Source: Erysipelotrichaceae bacterium 66202529 (lineage in GTDB: Bacteria > Bacillota_I > Bacilli_A > Erysipelotrichales > Erysipelotrichaceae). From it: a stretch of DNA of 64,000 nucleotides. The translations under genes and the position numbers were made by a program. The notes beneath the pieces are model-generated. The model was not told the DNA's origin and did no database searches. It worked only from the letters and a program-made list of their open reading frames with translations. Within the stretch, counting starts at the first letter, position 1. Each line of letters opens with the position of its first letter. This document shows positions 42,550 through 51,085 of the stretch, piece by piece. The DNA is taken from contig CP046174.1 of the NCBI GenBank assembly GCA_017161075.1, positions 1,302,001-1,366,000 on the forward strand. Direction: 5' to 3'.

Positions 42550-42718
42550 AAATAATGCTATTTAAAGGTAAACGATATCATTTGAAGAGAAATAAGAGAA
42601 ATGATATGAAAATAAACAATGTCATTTGAAGGTGAACGATATAATATGAAGATTAACAATGTCATTTGAAGGTAAACAATATAATATGAAGAGTAATAAT
42701 ATCATTTAAAAATAAATG
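42550..42718. repeat. degenerate 19-21 bp A+T-rich tandem repeat
   Basis: About eight units share AAACAATrTmATwTGAAGrk. Two 38-40 base higher-order copies are nearly identical (42613-42652 and 42653-42692 approximately), each with AACAATGTCATTTGAAGGT and AACrATATAATATGAAGA. The tract lies in the gap between rubrerythrin and the fused ABC gene and encodes nothing. Confidence 0.65.
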
Positions 42719-42800
42719 TCGCAATTCGTTTCTATGCTATACAATGAGATAAATATAATCGCATAGTTCATGAACATTTTCTTACAATATGGGAAGGCAT

Positions 42801-42829
42801 TTGACATTTTCACGCAGATACGGTATACC
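42801..42829 (+). promoter_or_regulatory. promoter of fused ABC-permease gene
   Basis: TTGACA (42801-42806) and TATACC (42824-42829) are 17 bases apart. The start point falls near 42836, leaving a very short leader. Confidence 0.6.
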
Positions 42830-42850
42830 TAAAGAAAAAGGATGGATGAT

Positions 42851-45289
42851 ATGCTGAAGCTGAACCACATCACACTGGAAAAAGAGGGACAGGAGCATCT
42901 GATTGAGGATGTGTCTTTCTGCTTTTCTGATACAGGCTTTATCAGTATACACGGGGATGATGAAGACATGCTGCTGCAGCTGGCAAGGCTTCTTTCCGGC
43001 TTTTCCAAACCGGCCTGCGGGACATTGGAATACCAGGATACTGTAATTGAGCAATTCAGCGAGGATGAGCTTTGCCGCTACCGTACCTCCTGTACGGCTT
43101 CCCTGTTTTGTGATTTTCAGCTGCTGGAACAAAGATCCGTACTGGATAATATCCATCTTACCTCTCAGGTTGATGAGCAGGAGCTAGATGAATTATTGAA
43201 GCAGTGGGGACTTTATGGGAAAAAAGAAACATGGATCGAGGATCTGGATTTCGATGATCATATTCGCATGGTTCTTCTGCGCATTTTGCTGCGTCATCCG
43301 CAGATACTCATTGTATATCCGCCAAGCTCCCCCTTTTCCGCAAGAGAATGGGGAAGGATGTATCCACTGCTGAAAAAGCTAAGCACAGAGCTTCTTGTGA
43401 TTGTCATACAGGATGAAAACAGCTATACCTGGAGTGATCGTATCATTGAATTTGAAGCAGGCTATGTCATATCCGATTCCTGCGGTAAGGGAGCTGGTAA
43501 GGAAGCAGGCTTTGTTCAAGCTGTGGATTTTCATATGGAGCCTGCTATGGAAAAACGCATTTTAACCAGGCTGCATCACCGCTTTCGTCTGAAATACCTG
43601 CTGCTGATGCTCTTGCATTTAACCGCTTTTGTACTTGTATCAACCGCGGTTTTCTCTACTACACTGGATGTTACAGAGATTGAAATGCTGTATCTGAAGC
43701 AGAATAATCTCACCAGCATTGCAGTGGAAAAGCATGCGACTGGCACCAGTGGGGATATATATGAAAAAAAATATGTTCCTATGCAGGATTCCGATTTAAA
43801 AGCATTGCAGAAGGAATTACATGGGGATGTATTTGCCGACTATGTACCTGTCAATACCAGCATTGCCACACAGATAAGCTATCTTACCTCTGCGGATAAC
43901 TATGCAGTAATTGAAATGAAGCATTCCGATATGGCAGGCCTACAGAACCTGTATGGCCATTATCCTGAAAATGTGTATGAGACAGCGATCACCTATCAGA
44001 CTGCCCTGGATTTATTTTCAGCGACGGAAGGGATACAGGCACCTGAATTTTATTTGTATCAGACGGTAAGCTGGTATGGTCTGCCGCTGACAGTCACCGG
44101 CATTATAGATGAAAAGCAGTCAAACAGCAACCTCTCTTTGAATATGACAGGCTATGCAGGCAGTACGAGTGAGGCATCTAGTCTGAACAGCCGTTCCCTG
44201 TATGTTTATCCCGGCTTTCACAAACATCACAGTATGCAGGAGCAGCAGGCATTTGTACCTTCTCATAAACGGTTTATTGATACCCTGACCCTGCGCTCCT
44301 ATGAGGTTGGCAATATATATCCGATTCCCTATGCGAACGCCTATTATTTCTATGACGGGAAACAGCTGCATCTGGATAATGACGGGAATAATGAATCTAT
44401 GGTCAAAGAGGACGAGGTTCTTCTGGATTTTTCCATGGCGTTGAAGCTTGGCTATCAGTCGCGCTATATTCAGGGCTTTCGTGACGGCGGGGTTTCCTGG
44501 GATATGCGTGAGGCTGATTACTGCAGCTTTATAAAGAACTGGATCGGTAAAACGATACAGGTACAGGCATATGCGATCGATACGGCACCGGATGACAGTA
44601 CTCTGATGAAGAAAACCGTTACAATCAAAGGCTTTTTGTTTCCTATCACCTGGGAGTTTGATGAGAACTATGTAAAAAGTGAGGGAAGTATTCTGATGAA
44701 TAAACATGCGGTAGCTGACAGTATGCAGCCAAACAGTATGATACAGAGTGTTTATTTTCATACGGAAAAGGAAGCGGATATGCGCGGGGCATTGCAGTAT
44801 CTGCGTCAGCATCCTACATATTCTGCTTTTTTCAGCCGCTCCCGTTTATTACAGTTCTTTGTAGTTGATTTAAAGAAAATGAGCTTTCTTTTGTTTATGA
44901 GCGGAGGTTGTGCGATGCTGTTATCCATCACCCTGCTTATCCATCTGTTAAATCTGATTATGGAGGATGGAAAAAAGGAAATGAGCATTTATTATATGTT
45001 TGGGGAGCATATGCATGTATTAAAGCAGTTTTATGAGCAGCATATGAGTACCCTTCTGCGCAAGCATACTATTGCCGGCTGTCTTATGGCAACCTTGGTG
45101 GTAGCTGTATTTGTGGGTATGATTTATCTGAAGCTGTCCGCAGATATTTCCATTCTGCTGTCACTGTTTTTGCCTTTACTGGTTGCGGCTGCATATTTGC
45201 TCTGCATGATTTTCCTGATTCATCAGCTTGTAAAGCGGAAATGTATTGTTGAGGAGCTGTTTTGTGATGAGGAAACCAGAAAAGTATGA
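42851..45289 (+). CDS. FtsX-like permease fused to a catalytically dead ABC domain
   Basis: An 812-residue protein. Residues 1-210 align by pattern to an ABC ATPase of the MacB/BceA type (Q-loop-like SLFCDFQLLEQRSVLDNI), but all catalytic motifs are gone: Walker A is GDDEDML (35-41), signature LDFDDH (132-137), Walker B VYPPSS (155-160) and H-loop QDEN (187-190). One membrane helix lies at about 249-269, a roughly 400-residue extracellular domain follows, and three more helices end the protein, the FtsX/MacB layout. The ABC part cannot hydrolyse ATP by itself, so the protein may pair with another ATPase or act as a sensor. ATG 42851 is preferred over 42842 because of SD spacing and the promoter. 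Confidence 0.75.
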   Translation: MLKLNHITLEKEGQEHLIEDVSFCFSDTGFISIHGDDEDMLLQLARLLSGFSKPACGTLEYQDTVIEQFSEDELCRYRTSCTASLFCDFQLLEQRSVLDNIHLTSQVDEQELDELLKQWGLYGKKETWIEDLDFDDHIRMVLLRILLRHPQILIVYPPSSPFSAREWGRMYPLLKKLSTELLVIVIQDENSYTWSDRIIEFEAGYVISDSCGKGAGKEAGFVQAVDFHMEPAMEKRILTRLHHRFRLKYLLLMLLHLTAFVLVSTAVFSTTLDVTEIEMLYLKQNNLTSIAVEKHATGTSGDIYEKKYVPMQDSDLKALQKELHGDVFADYVPVNTSIATQISYLTSADNYAVIEMKHSDMAGLQNLYGHYPENVYETAITYQTALDLFSATEGIQAPEFYLYQTVSWYGLPLTVTGIIDEKQSNSNLSLNMTGYAGSTSEASSLNSRSLYVYPGFHKHHSMQEQQAFVPSHKRFIDTLTLRSYEVGNIYPIPYANAYYFYDGKQLHLDNDGNNESMVKEDEVLLDFSMALKLGYQSRYIQGFRDGGVSWDMREADYCSFIKNWIGKTIQVQAYAIDTAPDDSTLMKKTVTIKGFLFPITWEFDENYVKSEGSILMNKHAVADSMQPNSMIQSVYFHTEKEADMRGALQYLRQHPTYSAFFSRSRLLQFFVVDLKKMSFLLFMSGGCAMLLSITLLIHLLNLIMEDGKKEMSIYYMFGEHMHVLKQFYEQHMSTLLRKHTIAGCLMATLVVAVFVGMIYLKLSADISILLSLFLPLLVAAAYLLCMIFLIHQLVKRKCIVEELFCDEETRKV

Positions 45290-45317
45290 TAAAATAACCG
45301 GGTAAGTGAGGATGATT

Positions 45318-46646
45318 ATGAACGAACAATTTTTAAAGCGTATGCAGCTGTATCTGCAGGAGGACTATGAGGATTATCTGAAAACACTGGATGAGGAAGC
45401 CTTTCGCGGAATCCGCGTAAATACAGCAAAAATTACGGAAACAGACTTTTTAAAGCTTGGCATATGCGATTGCCGTCCCTCTGCCATCTGCCCCCAGTCC
45501 TTTTATATACCAAAGGATTTAAAGGGGCTTGGTAATCATGTTGCGCACCTAGCAGGCTTGTTTTATATGCAGGAGCCCAGTGCATCCAGCGCTGTTGAGG
45601 TGTTGGATGTACAAAGCGGAGATTGGGTGCTTGATATGTGTGCTGCCCCCGGAGGAAAGAGTACGCAGATTGCCGCTAAGCTGAAGGACAGTGGATTTCT
45701 TGTCAGCAATGAAATTGACAGTAAGCGTGCGGGTATTCTTTTATCCAATATGGAACGTCTCGGCTTTTCCAGATGTATGATAACAAATACGCGTCCTCAG
45801 CAGATTGCCAAAGAAATGGGCGGTTGGTTTGACCGCGTTCTGGTTGATGCACCCTGTAGCGGTGAGGGAATGTTTAAAAAGCATTCCAAGGCGATGGAGG
45901 ATTGGAGTGAGGAGCATGTAAAGGCCTGCGGACAGCGGCAGCAGCACATTCTGGATAGTGCCTATACAGCATTGAAGAAGGATGGCATTCTCGTATACTC
46001 TACCTGCACGTATGCGATGGAAGAAAATGAGCAGGTGGTATATGCATTCTTACAGTCGCATCCGGATATGGAGCTTGTGGACTGCGGTGTGTCCTTTGGG
46101 CGTTCCGGTCTGCCTTATGAGAAGCTGGAGCATGAAAAGCTGAGAAGGATTTTTCCTATGGATCAGGGGGAGGGGCATTTTGTAGCCAAGCTTAAAAAAC
46201 ACGGAAGCCAAGTGGAAAGCAGGAAAAAAGAAATGAAAACGGCTGTGGTACCACCGTTTGTGACACAGTTTCTAAAGACCTCATTATCCAAACAGCCGGC
46301 TTATCTCATGGAAAGCAACGGGCGTGTGTATGCGATGGAGCAGCCATTTCTGAAGCTGAAGGATATCCGCATTCTTCGTCAGGGGTGTCAGATCGGTGAG
46401 CTTATTAAAAATCGCCTGGAGCCGCATCAGCATTTTTATGTTTCCAATGCCTATGGCAAAGATATCCTGCAATCCTATGAAATGAACGAGGAAGAATGCC
46501 TGCTTTTCCTACAGGGTCAGCAACTTTCTGTACCCGGCTATAAAGGCTATACACAAATGCTGTGGCATGGCTATGCTGTCGGGTTTGCCAAGGGGGATGG
46601 CACTGTTTTGAAAAATAAATATCCAAAGGGACTGCGAATCCATTAA
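45318..46646 (+). CDS. rsmF: 16S rRNA m5C methyltransferase, RsmF type
   Basis: A 442-residue methyltransferase of the NOL1/NOP2/Sun family. SAM motif is DMCAAPGGKSTQIA, the catalytic region has DAPCSGEG and the second catalytic Cys is in STCTY. An N-terminal segment LPxxF-like and a C-terminal RsmF-type region with PUA-like fold (KGYTQMLWHGYAVGFAKG) set the length apart from RsmB. It methylates cytosines in 16S rRNA; the exact positions differ between species. ATG 45318 with GAGG is preferred over one 12 bases upstream. Confidence 0.85.
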   Translation: MNEQFLKRMQLYLQEDYEDYLKTLDEEAFRGIRVNTAKITETDFLKLGICDCRPSAICPQSFYIPKDLKGLGNHVAHLAGLFYMQEPSASSAVEVLDVQSGDWVLDMCAAPGGKSTQIAAKLKDSGFLVSNEIDSKRAGILLSNMERLGFSRCMITNTRPQQIAKEMGGWFDRVLVDAPCSGEGMFKKHSKAMEDWSEEHVKACGQRQQHILDSAYTALKKDGILVYSTCTYAMEENEQVVYAFLQSHPDMELVDCGVSFGRSGLPYEKLEHEKLRRIFPMDQGEGHFVAKLKKHGSQVESRKKEMKTAVVPPFVTQFLKTSLSKQPAYLMESNGRVYAMEQPFLKLKDIRILRQGCQIGELIKNRLEPHQHFYVSNAYGKDILQSYEMNEEECLLFLQGQQLSVPGYKGYTQMLWHGYAVGFAKGDGTVLKNKYPKGLRIH

Positions 46647-46672
46647 GCAGAGGTTTATTGAATGGAATATCA

Positions 46673-46702
46673 TGACGGCGTTAAACTGCGTCGTTTTTTC
46701 TA
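46673..46702 (+). terminator. terminator of rsmF
   Basis: ACGGCG and TGCGTCGT pair with wobble positions around TTAAAC and are followed by six T residues. Confidence 0.55.
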
Positions 46703-47009
46703 TTGAAAATAACATCATCAAACAGCTTCTCACTTCTGTCGGATAAAGTATTTTAGTGCATGGGACAGTCTGTTGGAATGGTGAGTATTGCTTACTTTAA
46801 AATAGTGAATGCACATAGGGGGGATTACAAAAATGATGCTGGGCTGTAAAGGATTCCCTTTTGGAAAACCGTTTAAGAATTTGTTGCGGTGGATAATGAA
46901 AGGGGCATCGATGTATGTTATAATGAACCAAACAGGACAGGTACTATTATCCTTGCTGCAGGGTATCATAGGAATGCAGATTGTCTTATGGACAGGAAAG
47001 GAGCAGAAA
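46703..47009. other. upstream region of interrupted AAA-ATPase gene
   Basis: The only element seen is an extended -10 TGT-TATAAT ending near 46924 with no good -35. An in-frame extension of the gene to 46809 exists but lacks a ribosome binding site and would carry no family residues. Confidence 0.35.
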
Positions 47010-47162
47010 ATGAAACCAAGTAAGAGAAAAATACCGGTTGGTTTATCCAATTATCGAGAAATGAAGACAGAGAAGTATTATGTGGTGGATAAATCTTTAA
47101 TGATTAAAGAATTTCTGGATAGCGGTGCAAAGGTAACGTTGATTACGCGTCCGCGCCGTTTT

Positions 47163-47215
47163 CACCGAAATAGTGTTGATACCTTTGGTATCCAACAAGA
47201 GGCGCGCTAGTAGCG
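47163..47215 (+). other. 53-bp insertion with hairpin in AAA-ATPase gene
   Basis: The 53 bases sit between TTT of RPRRF and GGA of GKT, within the Walker A motif. They contain the hairpin TGTTGATACC-TTT-GGTATCCAACA with one bulged C. Removing exactly 53 bases restores RPRRFGKTLNMSM. Its sequence is not clearly related to the 20-bp family, apart from starting CACCgAAA, as the 48175 insertion does. Confidence 0.6.
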
Positions 47216-47898
47216 GGAAAGACACTAAATATGAGTATGCTGGCTGAATTTTTCGACCTATCAAAGGATTCCAGGTTGATTTTTGAAGATACGAAAATCA
47301 TGAAAACAGAAAATGCCAGTGAAATAAATCAGTATCCTACAATCTTTTTGAGTTTTGCTAATTGCAGGGGTGATGAAGAAAATATAAAAATCAGTATCTT
47401 TTATCTATTAAGAAAAGAAATGGCAAGGTATCTTGCATTGCTTAAAAATGATACGGTTGATGAAGATTTGAGAGACAGGTATCAAAGTATGTATAAAGAA
47501 ATCTGCGATAAAACGGATTTTATTTCTACAAAATTCAGTATCAGCGTGATGTGCGAATTATTAAATAAAGTATACCAGAAACCTGTAATGTTATTTATTG
47601 ATGAATACGATACGCCGTTTATTGAAGCACATACTCATGAATGTTATGACAAGCTCCATAATACGCTTGCGGGTATGTTGAGCAGTGCATTAAAGGATAA
47701 CCCTTATTTGCAGTATGCAATGCTGACAGGGATTCAGCGTGTTGCGAAAGAGAATATTTTCTCTGGCTTAAATAACTTAGAGGTATGTACTGTTAAAGAT
47801 AAGACCTATGCTAGCTATTTTGGCTTTGTAGAAGAAGAAGTAAAAGCTATGCTGGAATACTATGGCTTCGCCTATAGTGATGCGGTAAAGGCGATGTA

Positions 47899-47918
47899 GG
47901 CGGTGCCCACCCATGGCG
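47899..47918 (+). repeat. 20-bp insertion, copy 1
   Basis: GGCGGTGCCCACCCATGGCG lies between ATGTA and TGACGG. Its removal joins A-M-Y-D-G-Y-H, the conserved WYDGY motif seen intact in the gene at 56243-57908. Shared with copies at 48175 and 57733. Confidence 0.7.
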
Positions 47919-48174
47919 TGACGGTTATCATATCGGCGGTAAGGACATCTATAATCCTTGGTCAATTATCAACTATGTAAAGCAAGGGGAATTAACGCCA
48001 TATTGGGTGAATGTCAGCTCATCTGGAATGATAAAAAAGGCGATGGAGGAAGCGGATGCGGAATTTCATGCACAATATGAGACACTGATCAGGACGAGAA
48101 AATTAGAAACGGTCGTTGATCTGCAGACATCCTTTTATGAGTATTCCAGCAATGCCAGCCTGTGGGGGCTTTTT

Positions 48175-48194
48175 GCACCAAAGGCGGGCATTGC
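48175..48194 (-). repeat. 20-bp insertion, copy 2, inverted
   Basis: Read on the minus strand with a one-base shift (48176-48195) this is GGCAATGCCCGCCTTTGGTG, which matches copy 1 at 14 of 20 positions, almost all differences being transitions. Removing 20 bases joins W-G-L-F-L-N-A-G-Y-L, the family's sLLxxaGYLT segment. Confidence 0.6.
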
Positions 48195-48758
48195 CTGAAT
48201 GCCGGATACTTGACGATTACAGGTGTGGATGATGGCTTGTACTCCTTGGTTGTACCAAATGAGGAAGTGATGGAGGCTTTTAAAACGCTGACATTTGACT
48301 ATATGAAAAAGGATCCAGACGGATTCACAAAAATGATGCGGGGACTGACACGCAAGAATCCGCAAATGTTTTTGGAGAACTATAGAAAGTTTCTCTTAAA
48401 AACCACAAGCTATCATGACCTGATCAATGAGAACAGCTATCACACCCTGTTATTGGGGATGTGTGCATGTCTGTACGCAGATTATGAGGTAAAAAGCAAT
48501 CAGGAAGCGGGAAAAGGAAGATATGATATCATCCTGCAATGTAAAACGAACAAATATCCATCATATATCATAGAGCTGAAATATCTGAAGAAAGAGGAGT
48601 ATGAAAAGCGACCGGAGCTATTACAGGAAAAATGCAAAGAGGCTGTTGAACAGATAGAAGCGAATCAATACGATATTGCGATTAGCGGGAATGTAATCTA
48701 TATCGCACTGGCACACAGCGGGAAAGATGTGGAAATGCAATGGATCTTGTGTGAATAG

Positions 48759-49202
48759 AAGCATAAAAAGTACAAAAATTCATTAGATTGGAATGTGAAA
48801 ATGTTCCTTTCTTTTTTTATCAGTTTGTTATGAATACAGTAGAATACAGTTGTGATGCGATAGCTGTTTATAAGCAAAGCTCATATATCACGTACATGCA
48901 ATCTAAATATATTATAAGGACAGTTTAAGGACATATCAGTAGCTACTGCATTATGTTGATTACTGGACAGTACCTGATTAGCGATGATTTAGTAGCTTGC
49001 TGATAAAACATATAGAATAACTGTGATTAAATATAGGAAAATAAAATCAGAAAAATGTATCCCTGATAGAATGGATATGTTCTCCTTCTTTCTTGTGCTT
49101 ACCGCTGGTTGTTCTTTTCTAATGTTTCTTCGCTCATACCGGGAGTTCTTCTTTTTCTTTCGTCATGAATGTGATAAAATAAGGCAGGAAAGTGGTGAGA
49201 GT
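48759..49202. other. intergenic, weak hairpin only
   Basis: GGAA/TTCC with a T-rich tail near 48791-48820 may be a weak terminator. A hydrophobic in-frame extension of the ABC-F gene back to 49023 has no ribosome binding site. GATAAAAT near 49170 is a possible -10. Nothing else was recognised. Confidence 0.35.
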
Positions 49203-50954
49203 ATGCTGATATCAGTGGAGCATCTGAGCAAGCGTCAGAATATAAAGGAAATCGTGAACGATGTGAGCTTTGCGATCGAGGAGCGCGATAAAATTGCTCT
49301 GATAGGAGTAAATGGTACCGGTAAAACAACGCTTTTACGTATAATTGCAGGCTTGGAAGCTTATGAAGAAGGAACGATCATTCGAAAAAATGGACTGCGT
49401 ATTTCCTATCTGCCGCAGGATCCTGAATTTGATGAGGAGGACACAATTCTTCATCAGATTTTGTCCATGGATAAGGATATTCAGGAATTTGAAGCAAAAT
49501 CAATTCTTGGAAAGCTGGGCATCCAGGATAGTTCATTGAATATAACGCATCTCAGCGGTGGACAGAGAAAGCGTGTAGCCCTGGCAAGGGCATTGTTAAA
49601 GCCGAGTGATCTGCTGATTCTTGATGAGCCTACCAACCATTTGGATAATGAAATGATTGAGTGGCTGGAAACCTATTTAATTCGTTATGCCAATGCATTG
49701 ATTATGGTAACGCATGACCGCTATTTTCTGGAGCGTGTCTGTACTTCCATGATGGAAATTGATCGAGGAGCTATTTATACCTATCATGCTAATTATTCAG
49801 CATATCTGCAGGAAAAGGCAGAGCGTGAAAGTATACAGGCTGCACAGGAAAAGAAACGTCAGAGTATTCTTCGCAAGGAGCTGGCATGGATGCGTGCCGG
49901 TGTACAGGCAAGAGGAACGAAAAGCAGAGAACGTATCGAACGGTTTCATAAGCTGAATGATATGGAGGCTGTAAAGTATCAAGGCCAGGTCGTTTTGGAT
50001 ACAGTAACATCCCGTCTGGGTAAGAAGACCATTGAAATCAATCATATTTCAAAGGCTTATGGAAATCATGTATTGTTTCAGGATTTGAGCTATACGCTGA
50101 CAAGAAATGACCGCATAGGTATCCTGGGTCCAAACGGCTGTGGTAAGAGCACGCTGCTGCATGTTCTGGCAAAGGATATGGAACCCGATCATGGCAGTGT
50201 TGTCGTAGGTGAAACTGTTAAGCTTGCCTATTTTCGTCAGGGCTGCGAAGAAATGGATATGTCGGCGAAGGTGATTGATTATATCCGTGACAGTGGTAAT
50301 GAAATACGGACACTGGAGGGAACGTACAGTGCTTCCCAAATGCTCGAACGTTTTTTATTTGATTCCAGGATGCAGTATACACCGATCGCGCGATTATCCG
50401 GTGGAGAACGCCGCCGTCTGTATCTGTTAAAGATTCTGATGCAGGCACCGAATATCCTCTTTCTGGATGAGCCAACGAATGATCTGGATATTCAGACACT
50501 GCAGATTCTGGAGGATTATCTGGACAGCTTTAACGGTGCAGTGATCGTGGTATCGCATGACCGTTATTTCCTGGATCGTATCTGTGATAAAATGTTTGTA
50601 TTTCAGAATGGAAGTGTACAGCAGTTCATCGGCGGCTACAGTGCTTATCTGGAGCTGGGATCCGCAGGCAAGGAGAAAAAGGAAAAGAAACGAGTGGAGC
50701 GTGTGCAGCAGCTTCCGCGGATGAGCAGTAAGGAAAAGCAGGAGCTGGAGCATATGGAAGAGGATATCGCACATCTTCAGGAGCAGCTTGATCATTTAGA
50801 TACGGAAATGACTATGGCTGGGGATGATTTTAAGAAGCTTCAGGAACTGGCAGATGAGAGAGCTGCACTGGAACAGAAAATGGAAGAAAAAATGGAACGC
50901 TGGATGCTTCTGGAGGATAAGAAACAGGAAATTGAGCAGGCAAAGGGAAAATAG
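49203..50954 (+). CDS. ABC-F family ribosomal protection/translation factor
   Basis: A 583-residue protein with two ABC cassettes and no membrane segment. Cassette 1 has GVNGTGKTT, LSGGQRKRVALA and LLILDEPTNHLD; cassette 2 has GPNGCGKST, LSGGERRRLYLL and ILFLDEPTNDLD. The linker between is rich in charged residues, and a C-terminal coiled coil (about 515-583) resembles Uup or YfmR-type members. ABC-F proteins act on the ribosome, some giving antibiotic resistance. I cannot tell which subfamily. ATG 49203 has GGTGA at good distance. Confidence 0.88.
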   Translation: MLISVEHLSKRQNIKEIVNDVSFAIEERDKIALIGVNGTGKTTLLRIIAGLEAYEEGTIIRKNGLRISYLPQDPEFDEEDTILHQILSMDKDIQEFEAKSILGKLGIQDSSLNITHLSGGQRKRVALARALLKPSDLLILDEPTNHLDNEMIEWLETYLIRYANALIMVTHDRYFLERVCTSMMEIDRGAIYTYHANYSAYLQEKAERESIQAAQEKKRQSILRKELAWMRAGVQARGTKSRERIERFHKLNDMEAVKYQGQVVLDTVTSRLGKKTIEINHISKAYGNHVLFQDLSYTLTRNDRIGILGPNGCGKSTLLHVLAKDMEPDHGSVVVGETVKLAYFRQGCEEMDMSAKVIDYIRDSGNEIRTLEGTYSASQMLERFLFDSRMQYTPIARLSGGERRRLYLLKILMQAPNILFLDEPTNDLDIQTLQILEDYLDSFNGAVIVVSHDRYFLDRICDKMFVFQNGSVQQFIGGYSAYLELGSAGKEKKEKKRVERVQQLPRMSSKEKQELEHMEEDIAHLQEQLDHLDTEMTMAGDDFKKLQELADERAALEQKMEEKMERWMLLEDKKQEIEQAKGK

Positions 50955-50968
50955 AAGAAAGAGAATAC

Positions 50969-51003
50969 AGAATCAGTGATAGCGTTTACTGATTCTTTTG
51001 TTT
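50969..51003 (+). terminator. terminator of ABC-F gene
   Basis: AGAATCAGT and ACTGATTCT pair perfectly and are followed by TTTTGTTT. Confidence 0.75.
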
Positions 51004-51026
51004 GCTGTATGAGCATGCGTATTGAT

Positions 51027-51055
51027 TTTACGTATACCCTTATTTGTGGTATAAT
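51027..51055 (+). promoter_or_regulatory. promoter of FUSC-family gene
   Basis: TTTACG (51027-51032) and TATAAT (51050-51055) are 17 bases apart. The start point near 51061 excludes translation from 51044. Confidence 0.6.
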
Positions 51056-51085
51056 GGGAAAGATTCCAAAGGAAGTGGTTCAATT

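Larger units (their letters stand above)
47010..48758 (+). pseudogene. AAA-ATPase/PD-(D/E)XK protein gene with three precise insertions
   Basis: As read, three stop/frame breaks split this gene. Removal of 53 bp (47163-47215), 20 bp (47899-47918) and 20 bp (48175-48194) gives one frame of 551 residues. It starts MKPSKRKIPVGLSNYREM, continues RPRRF+GKTLNMSMLAEFF (Walker A), LFIDEYD (Walker B), YDGYHIGG-DIYNPWS, LNAGYLT and ends with the nuclease core NQEAGKGRYDIILQCK...IIELKY. This is the family of AAA-ATPase_like plus PDDEXK_9 domain proteins. No other lesion is visible, unlike an ordinary pseudogene. ATG 47010 has AAAGGAG. Whether the product is made is unknown. Confidence 0.7.

Noticed and set aside
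42550..42718. Repeat tract as a CRISPR array
   Set aside because: Units are degenerate and contiguous, without unique spacers, and no cas genes are in the window.
46809..47009. Upstream extension of the interrupted ATPase gene to 46809
   Set aside because: No ribosome binding site and no family residues; ATG 47010 has AAAGGAG and begins with the family's typical N-terminus.
47899..47918. T4 gene 60-like translational bypass at the 20-bp insertion
   Set aside because: No identical take-off and landing codons lie in the required frames on the two sides.
49023..49202. Hydrophobic N-terminal extension of the ABC-F protein
   Set aside because: ABC-F proteins lack membrane segments, and the start at 49203 has a proper ribosome binding site.
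51044..51085. Start of the FUSC gene at 51044
   Set aside because: That codon overlaps the -10 sequence of the promoter, upstream of the likely transcription start.
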